A stretch of DNA of 64,000 bases from Gemmiger sp. An194 (GTDB lineage Bacteria; Bacillota; Clostridia; Oscillospirales; Ruminococcaceae): the NCBI RefSeq assembly GCF_002160145.1, contig NZ_NFKA01000001.1:186001-250000 (forward strand). Reading direction: 5' to 3'. The stretch's first letter is position 1; every line of letters begins with the position of its first letter. Positions 41,400 through 49,946 of this stretch are shown here, in pieces. Both the position numbers and the translations under genes were made by a program. A model generated the notes under the pieces. The model was not told the origin of the DNA. It saw nothing but the letters and a program-made list of their open reading frames with translations, and ran no database searches.

Positions 41400-42332
41400 A
41401 TGGAAAAACCAAAGGAACGTTTTAAGACCAGCGTGGGCGGTCAGGCCCTGATGGAGGGCATCATGATGCGCGGCCCCAAAAAAATCTGCGTGGCCGTGCG
41501 CAAGCCGGACGGCGAGATCGACCTGACCATGGAGGACGTGAAGCATCACAGTTGGCAGAAGATCCCCTTTGTACGGGGCGCCTGCGCCATGATTGAAAAT
41601 CTGGTGCTGGGCTATCGGTACCTGATGCACTCCGCCGAGGTGAGCATGACCGAGGAGGAGCAGGAGCAGCCCAGCAAGCTGGATCTGTGGCTGGAGGAGC
41701 ACACCGGGCCCAAATTCCAGAGCTTTCTGATGGGGCTGGCCGCGGTGATCGGCGGCATGATGGCCATTGTGCTCTTTATGGTATTGCCCACCGCCATTGT
41801 AGGCGGTATCAACCACTTTGTACCCCTGGGTTGGGGCAAGGTTCTGCTGGAGGGCGTACTCAAGATTGCCATGTTCGTGATCTATCTGTTCCTGTGCACC
41901 CGCATGAAGGAGATCCACCGGGTATTTGAGTACCACGGTGCGGAGCACAAGACCATCGCCTGCTATGAGGCGGGCGAGGAGCTGACGGTGGAGAACATCC
42001 GCCGCCACTGCCGGTTCCATCCTCGCTGCGGCACCAGCTTTATGATCCTGGTGCTGATCGTGAGCATCCTTCTGTTCAGCGTGCTGCCCTGGAACAGCAC
42101 CGGCCTGCGGGTGGTGCTCAAGCTGCTTTTGCTGCCGGTGGTCATGGGCATCAGCTATGAGCTGATCAAGCTGGCGGGCCGATACGATAATCTGGCCACC
42201 CGCATCATCAGTGCACCGGGCCTCTGGCTGCAGCATCTGACCACCTTCGAGCCGGATGATTCCATGATCGAGGTGGCCATCGCCGCGGTGAAGCCGGTGC
42301 TGCCCGGCCGCCCGGAGGAGGGGCTGTGGTAA
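41400..42332 (+). CDS. DUF1385 family membrane protein (YqhQ-like)
   Basis: 310 residues from ATG 41400 (AAAGGAGAAAGA upstream). The DUF1385 signature is clear: SVGGQALMEGIMMRGPKK (about 10-27), FVRGACAMIENLVLGYR, and EYHGAEHKTIACYEAGEEL (about 177-195), RRHCRFHPRCGTSFM. Several membrane segments (about 115-165 and 215-260) suggest a membrane protein; molecular function of the family is unknown. As in many Firmicutes it precedes prmC, which its 3' end overlaps by seven bases. Confidence 0.92.
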   Translation: MEKPKERFKTSVGGQALMEGIMMRGPKKICVAVRKPDGEIDLTMEDVKHHSWQKIPFVRGACAMIENLVLGYRYLMHSAEVSMTEEEQEQPSKLDLWLEEHTGPKFQSFLMGLAAVIGGMMAIVLFMVLPTAIVGGINHFVPLGWGKVLLEGVLKIAMFVIYLFLCTRMKEIHRVFEYHGAEHKTIACYEAGEELTVENIRRHCRFHPRCGTSFMILVLIVSILLFSVLPWNSTGLRVVLKLLLLPVVMGISYELIKLAGRYDNLATRIISAPGLWLQHLTTFEPDDSMIEVAIAAVKPVLPGRPEEGLW

Positions 42333-43189
42333 GCGGTGCGCCCCGGGCCGCCCATGTCTGGGCGCGGGCCCGGCTGGAGGCGGCCGGTGTGGAGGATGCG
42401 GCTTTTGATGCGGCCTGCTTGATGGAGCTGGTGGCGGGCAAAAACTGGCGCTGGGCGGACGGTGAGCTGACCGAAGCGCAGAAGGAACGCCTGGAGCAGC
42501 TGACCGAAAAGCGGGCGCAGCGGTATCCGCTGCAGTATCTGGCGGGGCGCTGGCCCTTCCTGGATTTTGAGCTGGAGGTGGGCCCCGGGGTGCTGATCCC
42601 TCGGGCGGACACCGAGCTGCTGTGCGAGACCGGCGCGGAGCTGCTGGCGGGCAAGACCGGCCCGCAGGTGCTGGATCTGTGCGCCGGAAGCGGCTGTGTG
42701 GGCCTGGGCGTCAAGCGGCTGGTTCCCGCCGCCCGGGTCACCTGCCTGGAAAAAAGCCCCGAGGCCTTTGCTTACCTGACCTGGAATGCTGCCGGAGCAC
42801 TGCCCGGCTTCGATTCGGAGCGGCCCGCGGTGCAGCCGGTGGCAGGGGATGTATTCACCTACCAGAACGAACTGGAGCCGGAGAGCCTGGACCTCGTCCT
42901 CTCCAACCCGCCCTACGTGACCGGCGACGAGATGAAGACCCTGGAGCCGGAGCTGCGCTTTGAGCCGGAAATGGCCCTGGAGGCGGAGCACGAGGGGCTG
43001 GCCTTTTACGAGCACATTGCCCCCGGTTACTTTGCTGCGCTGCGGCGCGGCGGCTGGCTGGCGGTGGAGATCGGCTGGGCCCAGGGGGCGGCGGTGCGCG
43101 GCATTTTTGAGGCCGCGGGCTACCGGAATGTGGCCGTCCGGCAGGATCTGGCGGGCAAGGACCGGGTGGTTCTGGGCCAAAAGCCCTGA
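42326..43189 (+). CDS. prmC: Peptide chain release factor N5-glutamine methyltransferase
   Basis: 287 residues from GTG 42326 (GGAGG seven bases upstream). It methylates the Gln of the GGQ motif of release factors RF1/RF2 using S-adenosylmethionine. N-terminal helical domain (about 1-75) ends YPLQYLAGRWPFLDFELEV; SAM-binding motif VLDLCAGSGCVGLGVK (about 113-128), then the diagnostic LVLSNPPYVTGDEM (about 191-204). C-terminal part GGWLAVEIGWAQGAAV also family-like. prfA, its usual partner, is not adjacent here. A terminator at 43228-43267 ends the unit. Confidence 0.95.
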   Translation: MVSGAPRAAHVWARARLEAAGVEDAAFDAACLMELVAGKNWRWADGELTEAQKERLEQLTEKRAQRYPLQYLAGRWPFLDFELEVGPGVLIPRADTELLCETGAELLAGKTGPQVLDLCAGSGCVGLGVKRLVPAARVTCLEKSPEAFAYLTWNAAGALPGFDSERPAVQPVAGDVFTYQNELEPESLDLVLSNPPYVTGDEMKTLEPELRFEPEMALEAEHEGLAFYEHIAPGYFAALRRGGWLAVEIGWAQGAAVRGIFEAAGYRNVAVRQDLAGKDRVVLGQKP

Positions 43190-43227
43190 AAAAAGGGAGA
43201 AAAGGTCCGATAAAACGGTCGATCAAC

Positions 43228-43267
43228 AAGAAACTTACAACTTGCAGTTGTAAGTTTCTTTTCTTTT
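43228..43267 (+). terminator. Terminator of DUF1385-prmC, overlapping the recA promoter
   Basis: Perfect 15-bp stem (AAGAAACTTACAACT at 43228-43242, AGTTGTAAGTTTCTT at 43246-43260), loop TGC, then TTCTTTT. The right arm contains the recA -35. Confidence 0.88.
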
Positions 43268-43276
43268 GTGTATAAT
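43248..43276 (+). promoter_or_regulatory. recA promoter
   Basis: TTGTAA (43248-43253) inside the preceding terminator stem, 17-bp spacer, TATAAT (43271-43276). About 95 bp of leader precede the recA ATG. No canonical CGAAC-N4-GTTCG LexA box is visible. Confidence 0.7.
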
Positions 43277-43370
43277 AAGAGCATGCGAAACAAAAGCCGC
43301 CCGGTCCGTTGGGCCTGTGGTGGAAAGTGATGAAAACGAATCCGATTTGAATAAAGGAGCAAGAAGCATT

Positions 43371-44537
43371 ATGGCAGACAAGAAACCTCTTCCTTCCCCC
43401 AGCAAAAAGGCGGCGGGAGACAAAAAGGCTGCGCTGGAAACCGCGCTGGCTCAGATCGAAAAACAGTTCGGCAAGGGCGCTGTGATGAAGCTGGGCAGCA
43501 ACGTGTCCATGCAGGTGGATGCCATTTCCACCGGCAGCCTGTCGCTGGACCTGGCGCTGGGTGTGGGCGGTATGCCCCGCGGCCGTGTAGTGGAGATCTA
43601 CGGACCGGAATCCAGCGGTAAGACCACCCTGGCACTGCATGTGCTGGCCGAGGCCCAGAAGGCCGGCGGCGAGGTGGCCTTCATCGACGTGGAGCACGCG
43701 CTGGACCCGGTGTATGCCCGCGCCCTGGGTGTGGACATCGACAGCCTGCTGGTGAGCCAGCCGGACACCGGCGAACAGGCGCTGGAGATCTGCGAGGCGC
43801 TGGTGCGCTCCGGCGCCATCGATGCCATCGTTATCGACTCGGTGGCCGCCATGGTGCCCCGCGCTGAGATCGAGGGTGAGATGGGCGACTCCCACGTGGG
43901 CCTGCAGGCCCGCCTGATGAGCCAGGCCCTGCGCAAGCTGACCGGTGTTATCGGCAAGACCAACACCGTGGCCATCTTCATTAACCAGCTGCGTGAAAAG
44001 GTGGGTGTGTCCTACGGCAACCCCGAGGTGACCGCCGGCGGCCGCGCGCTGAAATACTATTCCTCCGTGCGCATCGATGTGCGCCGCATTGAGGGCCTGA
44101 AGGATTCCACCGGCGCCTTCATCGGCAACCGCACCCGTGCCAAGGTGGTCAAGAACAAGGTGGCGCCTCCCTTTAAGGAGGCCGAGTTCGACATCATGTT
44201 CGGCGAGGGCATCAGCAAGACCGGCGAGATCCTGGATCTGGCGGTGACCCTGGGCATCGTGCAGAAGAGCGGCGCGTGGTTCAGCTATGGCGAGACCCGC
44301 CTGGGCCAGGGCCGCGACAACGTGAAGATCTATTTCAAGGAGCATCCCGAGCTGATGGCCGAGATCGAAGAGCTGGTGCGCCAGAACGCCGATAAGCTGG
44401 TGAAGGGCGGCAAGAAGGCAAAGGGCTCGGTGACCCCGGTGGTGGCTGCGCCTGCCCCCGCCGCAGCAGAGGCTCCCGCCAAGGAGCAGGCTGTATCGGT
44501 AAGCGAGGCCGACCTGGACATCATGGTCGAGGACTGA
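43371..44537 (+). CDS. recA: Recombinase RecA
   Basis: 388 residues from ATG 43371 (AAAGGAG ten bases upstream). Walker A is [15 protein letters not shown] (about 77-91), with [12 protein letters not shown] (Walker B side), [20 protein letters not shown] and loop L2 as [21 protein letters not shown]. It forms the ATP-dependent filament for homologous recombination and LexA cleavage. The acidic C-terminal tail is preceded by an Ala/Pro stretch ([16 protein letters not shown]). recX follows four bases after the stop, the usual pairing. N-terminal extension of about 20 residues ([16 protein letters not shown]) is slightly longer than in E. coli. Confidence 0.98.
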   Translation: MADKKPLPSPSKKAAGDKKAALETALAQIEKQFGKGAVMKLGSNVSMQVDAISTGSLSLDLALGVGGMPRGRVVEIYGPESSGKTTLALHVLAEAQKAGGEVAFIDVEHALDPVYARALGVDIDSLLVSQPDTGEQALEICEALVRSGAIDAIVIDSVAAMVPRAEIEGEMGDSHVGLQARLMSQALRKLTGVIGKTNTVAIFINQLREKVGVSYGNPEVTAGGRALKYYSSVRIDVRRIEGLKDSTGAFIGNRTRAKVVKNKVAPPFKEAEFDIMFGEGISKTGEILDLAVTLGIVQKSGAWFSYGETRLGQGRDNVKIYFKEHPELMAEIEELVRQNADKLVKGGKKAKGSVTPVVAAPAPAAAEAPAKEQAVSVSEADLDIMVED

Positions 44538-44541
44538 GCCG

Positions 44542-45054
44542 GTGCTGTTTGAAGAGGAGGACAAGGCCTACCGCCGCGCGCTGGATAAGGCCATGGAATA
44601 CCTCTCGCTGCGGGATCATTCCAGCGGCGAGCTGTACGATAAAGTGCGCAAAAAGCTGGAGGACGACCGGGCGGCCGCGGCAGCCGTGGCCCGCTGCGTG
44701 GAGCTGGGGCTGCTCAACGACGAGGCCTTTGCCCGCCACCGGGCAAAATACCTGCTGGCTCGGCACAAAAGCCCGGCCCAGATCCGGGCCCATCTGGCGG
44801 AAAAGGGCGTGGACCGGCAGATTGCCGCTCAGGTGCTGGAGGAGCTTTTTGAAGAGGAAAGCCCCGCCGACGCGGTTTACCAGCTGCTGTGCCGCAGCTA
44901 CGGCCGCAAGCTGGCCGCGGGCAAACGCCAGAACGTGATCGCCGCCATGGCACGCCGTGGCTTTTCTCTGGGAGACATCAAGGAGGCGCTGGCCCGCTGG
45001 GAGGAGGAAAACCCGCCCGAAGAGGACCAGCCGGACTGGGAACCGGAGTTCTGA
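44542..45054 (+). CDS. recX: Regulatory protein RecX
   Basis: 170 residues from GTG 44542, four bases after recA. Three helical repeats typical of RecX: YRRALDKAMEYLSLRDHSSGE (start of repeat 1), ELGLLNDEAFARHRAKYLL (repeat 2), MARRGFSLGDIKEAL (repeat 3). RecX binds the groove of RecA filaments and limits their assembly. Its short spacing to recA suggests shared transcription. The ribosome site is poor (GAGGACTGAGCCG), compatible with translational coupling and low output. Confidence 0.93.
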   Translation: MLFEEEDKAYRRALDKAMEYLSLRDHSSGELYDKVRKKLEDDRAAAAAVARCVELGLLNDEAFARHRAKYLLARHKSPAQIRAHLAEKGVDRQIAAQVLEELFEEESPADAVYQLLCRSYGRKLAAGKRQNVIAAMARRGFSLGDIKEALARWEEENPPEEDQPDWEPEF

Positions 45055-45142
45055 ACGGCGAAAAGGGCGGGGGAAGGGCCGGATTTCCGCCAACTTCCAC
45101 CCTGCAAAGCTGGACTTTACCTCTAGAAACATGATAGAATAA

Positions 45143-45175
45143 AAAGGCGAGGGAGGCTGCTCCCTCGCCTTTTCC
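45143..45175 (+). terminator. Terminator after recA-recX
   Basis: 13-bp perfect stem (AAAGGCGAGGGAG at 45143-45155, CTCCCTCGCCTTT at 45160-45172) with loop GCTG, then TTTCC at the end of the arm. T run is short. Confidence 0.85.
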
Positions 45176-45247
45176 TGTAATGACCGCCCGCCCGTGAATC
45201 GAGAGCGGCGCGGCGCAAACGAACCAGACAAAAAGGAGAATACTGCA

Positions 45248-46600
45248 TTGAATATCGCAATCATTTCGCTGGGCTGCCCCAAAAACCAGGTGGATGCCGA
45301 CGTGATGTGCCACGGTCTCATCGCTGCCGGTCACACCACCACCGCCGACCTGAGCTTGGCGGATGTGATCATCGTGAACACCTGCGGCTTCATCGAGAGC
45401 GCCAAGACCGAGGCCATCGAGAATATCCTGAACGCCTGCTCCTACAAGGAGCAGAACCCCAACCTGAAGGTGGTGGTCACCGGCTGCCTGGCCGAGCGCT
45501 ACCAGCATGAGATCCGCACCGAGATCCCTGAGGTGGACGCGGTGGTGGGCATCGGCTCCAACAAGGCCATTCCCCAGATCATCGACCGTCTGTGCGGCGG
45601 CGCGGAGGACCAGAACCGGGAATACTACGGCCCCAAGACCGACCTGCCTCTGGGCGGCCGCCGGGTGATCTCCACCCCCCATCACTACGCCTATCTGAAA
45701 ATTGCTGAGGGCTGCAACAACCGCTGCCACTACTGCGCCATCCCGCTGATCCGCGGTCCGCTGCGCAGCCGTCCCATGGAGGACTGCCTGGCCGAGGCCC
45801 GCTGGCTGGCCAACGAGGGCGTGAAGGAACTGGTGCTGGTTGCTCAGGACCCCACCGCCTACGGCGATGACTGGGGCAAGAACAGCATCTGCGAGCTGCT
45901 GGACGAGCTGAACAAGATCGAGGGCATCCGCTGGATCCGCATCCTGTATGCCTACCCTGAGCGCATCACCGACGCCTTCATCGCGGCCATGGCCCGCAAC
46001 GAGAAGGTGGTGCCCTATCTGGACCTGCCCATCCAGCATTGCAACAGCCGGGTGCTCAAGGCCATGAACCGCAAGGGCGATCGTCAGGTGGTGGAAAGCG
46101 CCATCCAGCGGCTGCGTCAGGCCATTCCCGGCATCACCCTGCGCACCACTCTGATCGCGGGTTACCCCGGCGAGACCGAGGAGGAGTTCGAGGAGCTGTG
46201 TCAGTTCGTGAAGGACACCGCCTTTGAGCGGCTGGGCTGCTTTGCCTTCAGCCCCGAGGAGGACACTGTGGCTGCCTCCATGCCGGACCAGCTGCCGGAG
46301 GAGGAGAAGCAGCGCCGGGCCGATATCATCATGCGCGCCCAGGCCAACATCAGCGCCGCCAAGCTGGAGGAGAAGGTGGGCAAGACCCTCACCGTGATCT
46401 GCGACGGCATCGACGAGGAGAGCGGCCTGTATCTGTGCCGCAGTGAGGCGGATGCCCCGGAGATCGACGGCAACGTGTGCGTTTCCAGCGAGGACCCGAT
46501 GTATCCCGGCGAGTTCTATCAGGTGTACATCGAGGAAAGCGATATGTACGATCTGTACGGCTATGTAGTGGAGGATGAGAAGGATGAATCTGCCCAATAA
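45248..46600 (+). CDS. rimO: Ribosomal protein S12 methylthiotransferase
   Basis: 450 residues from a TTG at 45248 with AAAGGAG nine bases upstream; the family start is then NIAIISLGCPKNQVDADVM. It methylthiolates Asp in ribosomal protein S12. N-terminal UPF0004 cysteines appear in LGCPKNQVD, NTCGFI and VTGCLAERY (second Fe-S cluster); the radical-SAM motif is AEGCNNRCHYCAIPLIRGP (C-x3-C-x2-C, about 155-173); a TRAM domain ends the protein (about 385-450). It overlaps pgsA by 17 bases. RimO rather than MiaB is indicated by the CPKNxVD start. Confidence 0.96.
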   Translation: MNIAIISLGCPKNQVDADVMCHGLIAAGHTTTADLSLADVIIVNTCGFIESAKTEAIENILNACSYKEQNPNLKVVVTGCLAERYQHEIRTEIPEVDAVVGIGSNKAIPQIIDRLCGGAEDQNREYYGPKTDLPLGGRRVISTPHHYAYLKIAEGCNNRCHYCAIPLIRGPLRSRPMEDCLAEARWLANEGVKELVLVAQDPTAYGDDWGKNSICELLDELNKIEGIRWIRILYAYPERITDAFIAAMARNEKVVPYLDLPIQHCNSRVLKAMNRKGDRQVVESAIQRLRQAIPGITLRTTLIAGYPGETEEEFEELCQFVKDTAFERLGCFAFSPEEDTVAASMPDQLPEEEKQRRADIIMRAQANISAAKLEEKVGKTLTVICDGIDEESGLYLCRSEADAPEIDGNVCVSSEDPMYPGEFYQVYIEESDMYDLYGYVVEDEKDESAQ

Positions 46601-47159
46601 GCTTACCCTGGCCCGCATCGTGCTGGTGCCGGTGTTTATGGTACTGGCTCAGATGAGCCAGTACGGCACCTCCAGCTTTGACCCCGTCTGGTATCTGGCG
46701 GCGGGTGTGGTGTTCGCGGTGGCCAGCTTCACCGATTTTCTGGACGGCTACCTGGCCCGCAAGTGGAACCTGGTGACCGACTTCGGCAAATTTGCCGACC
46801 CCCTGGCCGACAAGCTGCTCACCACTGTGGCCTTCCTGTACATGATGCGGGACGGCGTGTGCAGCATCTGGGTGGTGGCCATCATCCTGGCCCGGGAGTT
46901 TGCCGTGGCCGGTGTGCGCATGGTGGCGGCTTCCTCCAATCATGTGATCGCGGCCAACATGTGGGGCAAGGTGAAAACCGTGCTGCAGATGCTCACGATC
47001 CTGTTCTACTATTTTGCGGCGGCCTTCTCCAGCGGCGGCGATATCATGGCGGTAGGCCTGATCTCCATGGTGCTGTGCTGGGCGGTGGCGCTGGTGACCC
47101 TGCTTTCGGGTGGCATCTACCTGTGGCAGAACCGGGAATGCTTTATGAACGCCAAGTAA
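46584..47159 (+). CDS. pgsA: CDP-diacylglycerol-glycerol-3-phosphate 3-phosphatidyltransferase
   Basis: 191 residues from ATG 46584 (GAGAAGG close upstream; ATG 46575 is an alternative). It makes phosphatidylglycerophosphate at the membrane. The CDP-alcohol phosphotransferase motif D-G-x2-A-R-x8-G-x3-D-x3-D appears in TDFLDGYLARKWNLV then TDFGKFADPLADKLL. It starts NLPNKLTLARIVLVPVFM, as expected for PgsA, and has four to five membrane helices. Coupled to rimO through the 17-base overlap; terminator at 47184-47226 closes the unit. Confidence 0.95.
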   Translation: MNLPNKLTLARIVLVPVFMVLAQMSQYGTSSFDPVWYLAAGVVFAVASFTDFLDGYLARKWNLVTDFGKFADPLADKLLTTVAFLYMMRDGVCSIWVVAIILAREFAVAGVRMVAASSNHVIAANMWGKVKTVLQMLTILFYYFAAAFSSGGDIMAVGLISMVLCWAVALVTLLSGGIYLWQNRECFMNAK

Positions 47160-47183
47160 TTCCGCTGTTTTTATTGTAAAAAG

Positions 47184-47226
47184 AAAAAAGGACCCGCCTT
47201 CCTGCTGGAAGGCGGGTCCTTTTTTG
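47184..47226. terminator. Bidirectional terminator between pgsA and the RpiR gene
   Basis: A-run, 13-bp stem GGACCCGCCTTCC / GGAAGGCGGGTCC with loop TGCT, then TTTTTTT. A on one side and T on the other make it functional for both convergent genes. Confidence 0.95.
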
Positions 47227-47240
47227 TGGCAAAAACAGGA

Positions 47241-48095
47241 TTACAGATGGCGGATGGCCAGTGCGTTTGCGGTCAAGTCCTTGTTGCGCATGGTGGTGTC
47301 CATATCCCGGCGGCAGAACTCGTTCACCAGCATATCCACCACGAACAGCATGGCCATCTTGGCTGCGATGCTACCGGTCTGCAGCGGACGCTCGTGCCCG
47401 CCGCACAGCAGCACCACATCCGCCATACCGGCGGCGGGGGAGTCGGCGTAGTGGGTGATCAGCACGATCTTGGCACCCCGGGCTTTGGCGGGCCGGAGCA
47501 CATCCTCCGCGTCCCGGGTGGAGCCGGAATAGGAGACGAACAGGATCACATCGTTTTCCTCCAGCAGGCTGGCGGCCATGATCTGCATGTGATTGTCCTC
47601 AATGACGAAGAACTTGGAGGTCACGGTGAGAAAGCGGCTCCAGGCCTCCCGCACGGTGGCCATACTGCCGCCGTAGCCCAGGCCCAGAATCTTGCCCGCG
47701 CCTGCCAGCAGATCGCCCGCTTTGATGAGGGCTGCCTCGTCCAGCAGCGAAAGCGTCTGGTTCAGCGCCTGGATATTTGACTCGTACAGCCGGCGGCACA
47801 TGGCCTCCACCGTGTTGTCCTCCGGGGTGAGTTCACCGTAGGCCGCGTAGGGGTTGGGCTGATTCAGTATACTGGATTTCGCCAATGCCAGCTTGAATTC
47901 GTTGTATCCCCCGAAACCCAGCTGCTTGCAGAACCGGAAGATGGTGGCTTCGGCTACTCCGCATTCATTGGCCAGCCCTGAGATGGAAAGATATTGCGCC
48001 TGGGCGCAGTGCTCAAGCAGATAGTCTGCGATCTTCCGGGAAGAGGGGGTGAACTGATCGTAGTGGGTATTGATTTGATACATAAGGTCTAACAT
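47241..48095 (-). CDS. RpiR/MurR-family repressor with SIS domain (probable sialic-acid regulator)
   Basis: 284 residues from ATG 48095. N-terminal helix-turn-helix of RpiR type (about 1-77: FTPSSRKIADYLLEHC, ISGLANECGVAEATIFRFCKQLGFGGYNEFK) and a sugar-phosphate-binding SIS domain (about 125-255: ILGLGYGGSMATVREAW, VILFVSYSGSTRDAEDVLR, IVLITHYADSPAAGMADVVL). SIS domains of this kind sense amino-sugar phosphates such as ManNAc-6-P or GlcNAc-6-P. It is divergent from the ABC genes of the sialic-acid island, and 13-bp A/T dyads lie at 48136-48148 and 48331-48343 between them. Repression of the island is inference. Confidence 0.9.
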   Translation of the reverse strand: MLDLMYQINTHYDQFTPSSRKIADYLLEHCAQAQYLSISGLANECGVAEATIFRFCKQLGFGGYNEFKLALAKSSILNQPNPYAAYGELTPEDNTVEAMCRRLYESNIQALNQTLSLLDEAALIKAGDLLAGAGKILGLGYGGSMATVREAWSRFLTVTSKFFVIEDNHMQIMAASLLEENDVILFVSYSGSTRDAEDVLRPAKARGAKIVLITHYADSPAAGMADVVLLCGGHERPLQTGSIAAKMAMLFVVDMLVNEFCRRDMDTTMRNKDLTANALAIRHL

Positions 48096-48135
48096 AGGCG
48101 ATACACTCCAGAAATGCTCCTCGCAGGTTTTGAAA

Positions 48136-48148
48136 GAAAAAATTTTTC
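48136..48148. promoter_or_regulatory. Putative RpiR operator 1 (GAAAAAATTTTTC)
   Basis: Near-palindromic 13-mer GAAAAAATTTTTC, 40 bp upstream of the RpiR start codon; identical to the site at 48331-48343. Fits autoregulation. Confidence 0.6.
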
Positions 48149-48328
48149 AAACATGTTTTAGAAAGGAGAAAATGAGGATAATTTGTAACTTTATGTAATA
48201 ATTACAAAATAGAATCAACGATAACTATATTATAAGTCAAAAATGACGGAATCTCAAGGAAAAAAAGCCCAAAAATCCGTTGTGCAAGTTCACTGAATAT
48301 TCACAGGAAAGATAGGTGGACTTCACAA
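48149..48328. other. AT-rich intergenic control region, no gene seen
   Basis: About 180 bp, markedly richer in A+T than the coding DNA, between the divergent RpiR and solute-binding-protein genes. No convincing open frame or hairpin. The RpiR promoter should be here on the minus strand; TTGATT and TTGTAA elements are present around 48200-48225 but no clean -35/-10 pair was identified. Confidence 0.5.
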
Positions 48329-48357
48329 TTGAAAAAATTTTTCACGAATGCTAGAAT
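48329..48357 (+). promoter_or_regulatory. Promoter of the first sialic-acid ABC operon with operator 2 in the spacer
   Basis: -35 TTGAAA (48329-48334), 17-bp spacer, -10 TAGAAT (48352-48357). The operator GAAAAAATTTTTC (48331-48343) overlaps the -35 and spacer, so repressor binding would block RNA polymerase. The flanking 30 bases are very similar to 52655-52692. Confidence 0.7.
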
Positions 48358-48436
48358 TTTAGTAAAGCGAGACGGCGTGTTTTTCACGCCATGATCGGAC
48401 CGAACAGACAGAAAATCCTTAAGGAGGAGATTTCAA

Positions 48437-49783
48437 ATGAAAAAAGCGTTAGCACTTGTTATGGCCGGCGCAATGGCGCTGTCCATGGTGGCTTGCGGCG
48501 GCAGCACCAGCACCAGCACCGCCACCTCTGGTTCCACTGCAGCGAGCACCGGCACCAGCACCGCTTCCGGCGCTGCTACCGAGATCACCCTGTGGACCTA
48601 TCCCATCGGCTCCTGGCAGAAGGAGGAGACCGTGAACGGCTTCATCGCCGAGTTCAACAAGCAGTACCCCGACATCAAGGTCAACGTGGAGTACCTGGAC
48701 TACACCAACGGCGACGATAAGGTGACCACCGCCATCGAAGCCAAGAACACCCCCGACATCATCTTCGAGGGTCCCGAGCGTCTGGTATCCAATTGGGGCG
48801 CCAAGGGCCTGATGGTTGATCTGAGCGACCTGTGGACCGAAGAGGCCACCGCCGACATCAGCAAGACCAGCGAGGCTGTTGTGAACGCCTGCAAGGGCGC
48901 CGACGGCAAGTACTATGAGTACCCCATGTGCATGACCGCTCACAACATGGCCATCAACTACGAGCTGTTCGAGGAGACCGGCGCTCTGCAGTACATTGAT
49001 CAGGAGACCCGTACCTGGACCACCGATAACTTCGTGAAGGCTCTGGAGACCCTGCGCGACAGCGGCAAGGTTATGACCCCCGCCATCGTTTACTGCGGCG
49101 GCCAGGGCGGCGACCAGGGCACCCGCGCTCTGGTGAACAACCTGTACAGCGGCACCTACACCACCGCTGATCACACCGCTTACACTGCCAACAGCGCCGA
49201 GAACGTAAAGGCTCTGGAGCTGCTGCAGAAGCTGAACAGTGAGAAGGCTCTGACCTTCGACCCCGCTATGCAGGCTTCCGACGAGCTGCAGATGTTCGCC
49301 AACGGCACTGCTGCCATGACCTTCTGCTGGAACGCTTCCAACGAGGCTACCTACGCTGAGCAGGTCACCTTCACCCCCTACGCCATGAACTTCCCCACCG
49401 ATGACGGCAAGGTTGAGCTGTGCGGCGGTATCTGGGGCTTCGGCATCTTCAACAACGGCGACGAGGCCAAGATCGAGGCTGCCAAGACCTTCATCAAGTT
49501 CATCTGTGACGACGCTACCCAGGGTCCCGCCAGCGTGCAGGCCACCGGCTTCTTCCCCGTTCGTGCTTCCTTCGGCAATGTTTACGCCGGCACCGAGAAC
49601 GAGGAGCGCATGGCTACCTTCCAGACCTTCCTGCCCAACATGGGTGACTACTACAACGTGACCGGCGGCTGGACCGAGCAGCGCACTGCTTGGTGGAACA
49701 TGCTGCAGGAAGTTGGCAACGGCAGCGACGTTCAGGCTGCTGCTGACAAGTTCGTTGAGACCTCCAACGCCGCCATCGGCTAA
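48437..49783 (+). CDS. Carbohydrate ABC transporter solute-binding lipoprotein (CUT1 type)
   Basis: 448 residues. Lipobox SMVACGG (Cys near 20), a Ser/Thr/Ala-rich linker (about 21-52), then a SBP_bac_1 domain: ITLWTYPIGSWQKEETVNGF, GFIAEFNKQYPDIKVNVEY, NTPDIIFEGPER and a C-terminal WTEQRTAWWNMLQEVGNG. It would capture a sugar or amino sugar outside the cell and deliver it to the permeases encoded after the attenuator. Codon choices (many GCT, GTT, AAG) look like those of the rpsA part, suggesting strong expression. Sialic acid as ligand is inferred from the neighbourhood. Start has AAGGAGG upstream. Confidence 0.93.
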   Translation: MKKALALVMAGAMALSMVACGGSTSTSTATSGSTAASTGTSTASGAATEITLWTYPIGSWQKEETVNGFIAEFNKQYPDIKVNVEYLDYTNGDDKVTTAIEAKNTPDIIFEGPERLVSNWGAKGLMVDLSDLWTEEATADISKTSEAVVNACKGADGKYYEYPMCMTAHNMAINYELFEETGALQYIDQETRTWTTDNFVKALETLRDSGKVMTPAIVYCGGQGGDQGTRALVNNLYSGTYTTADHTAYTANSAENVKALELLQKLNSEKALTFDPAMQASDELQMFANGTAAMTFCWNASNEATYAEQVTFTPYAMNFPTDDGKVELCGGIWGFGIFNNGDEAKIEAAKTFIKFICDDATQGPASVQATGFFPVRASFGNVYAGTENEERMATFQTFLPNMGDYYNVTGGWTEQRTAWWNMLQEVGNGSDVQAAADKFVETSNAAIG

Positions 49784-49820
49784 GGAGCAGCCCTTCCAAC
49801 TGATTCGTTAGAGCAGGGAC

Positions 49821-49864
49821 GCGCACCTCTCTTTTTCGCCCGATGCGCAAAAAGAGAGGTGCGC
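49821..49864 (+). terminator. Intra-operon attenuator after the first solute-binding protein
   Basis: 16-bp perfect core stem (GCGCACCTCTCTTTTT at 49821-49836, paired with AAAAAGAGAGGTGCGC at 49849-49864), followed by a mixed TCTTTCTT. Its position, just after the solute-binding gene and before the permeases, fits partial termination that raises the binding protein level. Confidence 0.75.
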
Positions 49865-49946
49865 TCTTTCTTAAAAGACGTGAACATGATTCACCCGCTG
49901 TTCCGGCGTTAGAGGAACCTGTGAGAGATGAGAGGAGAGGATCCAT

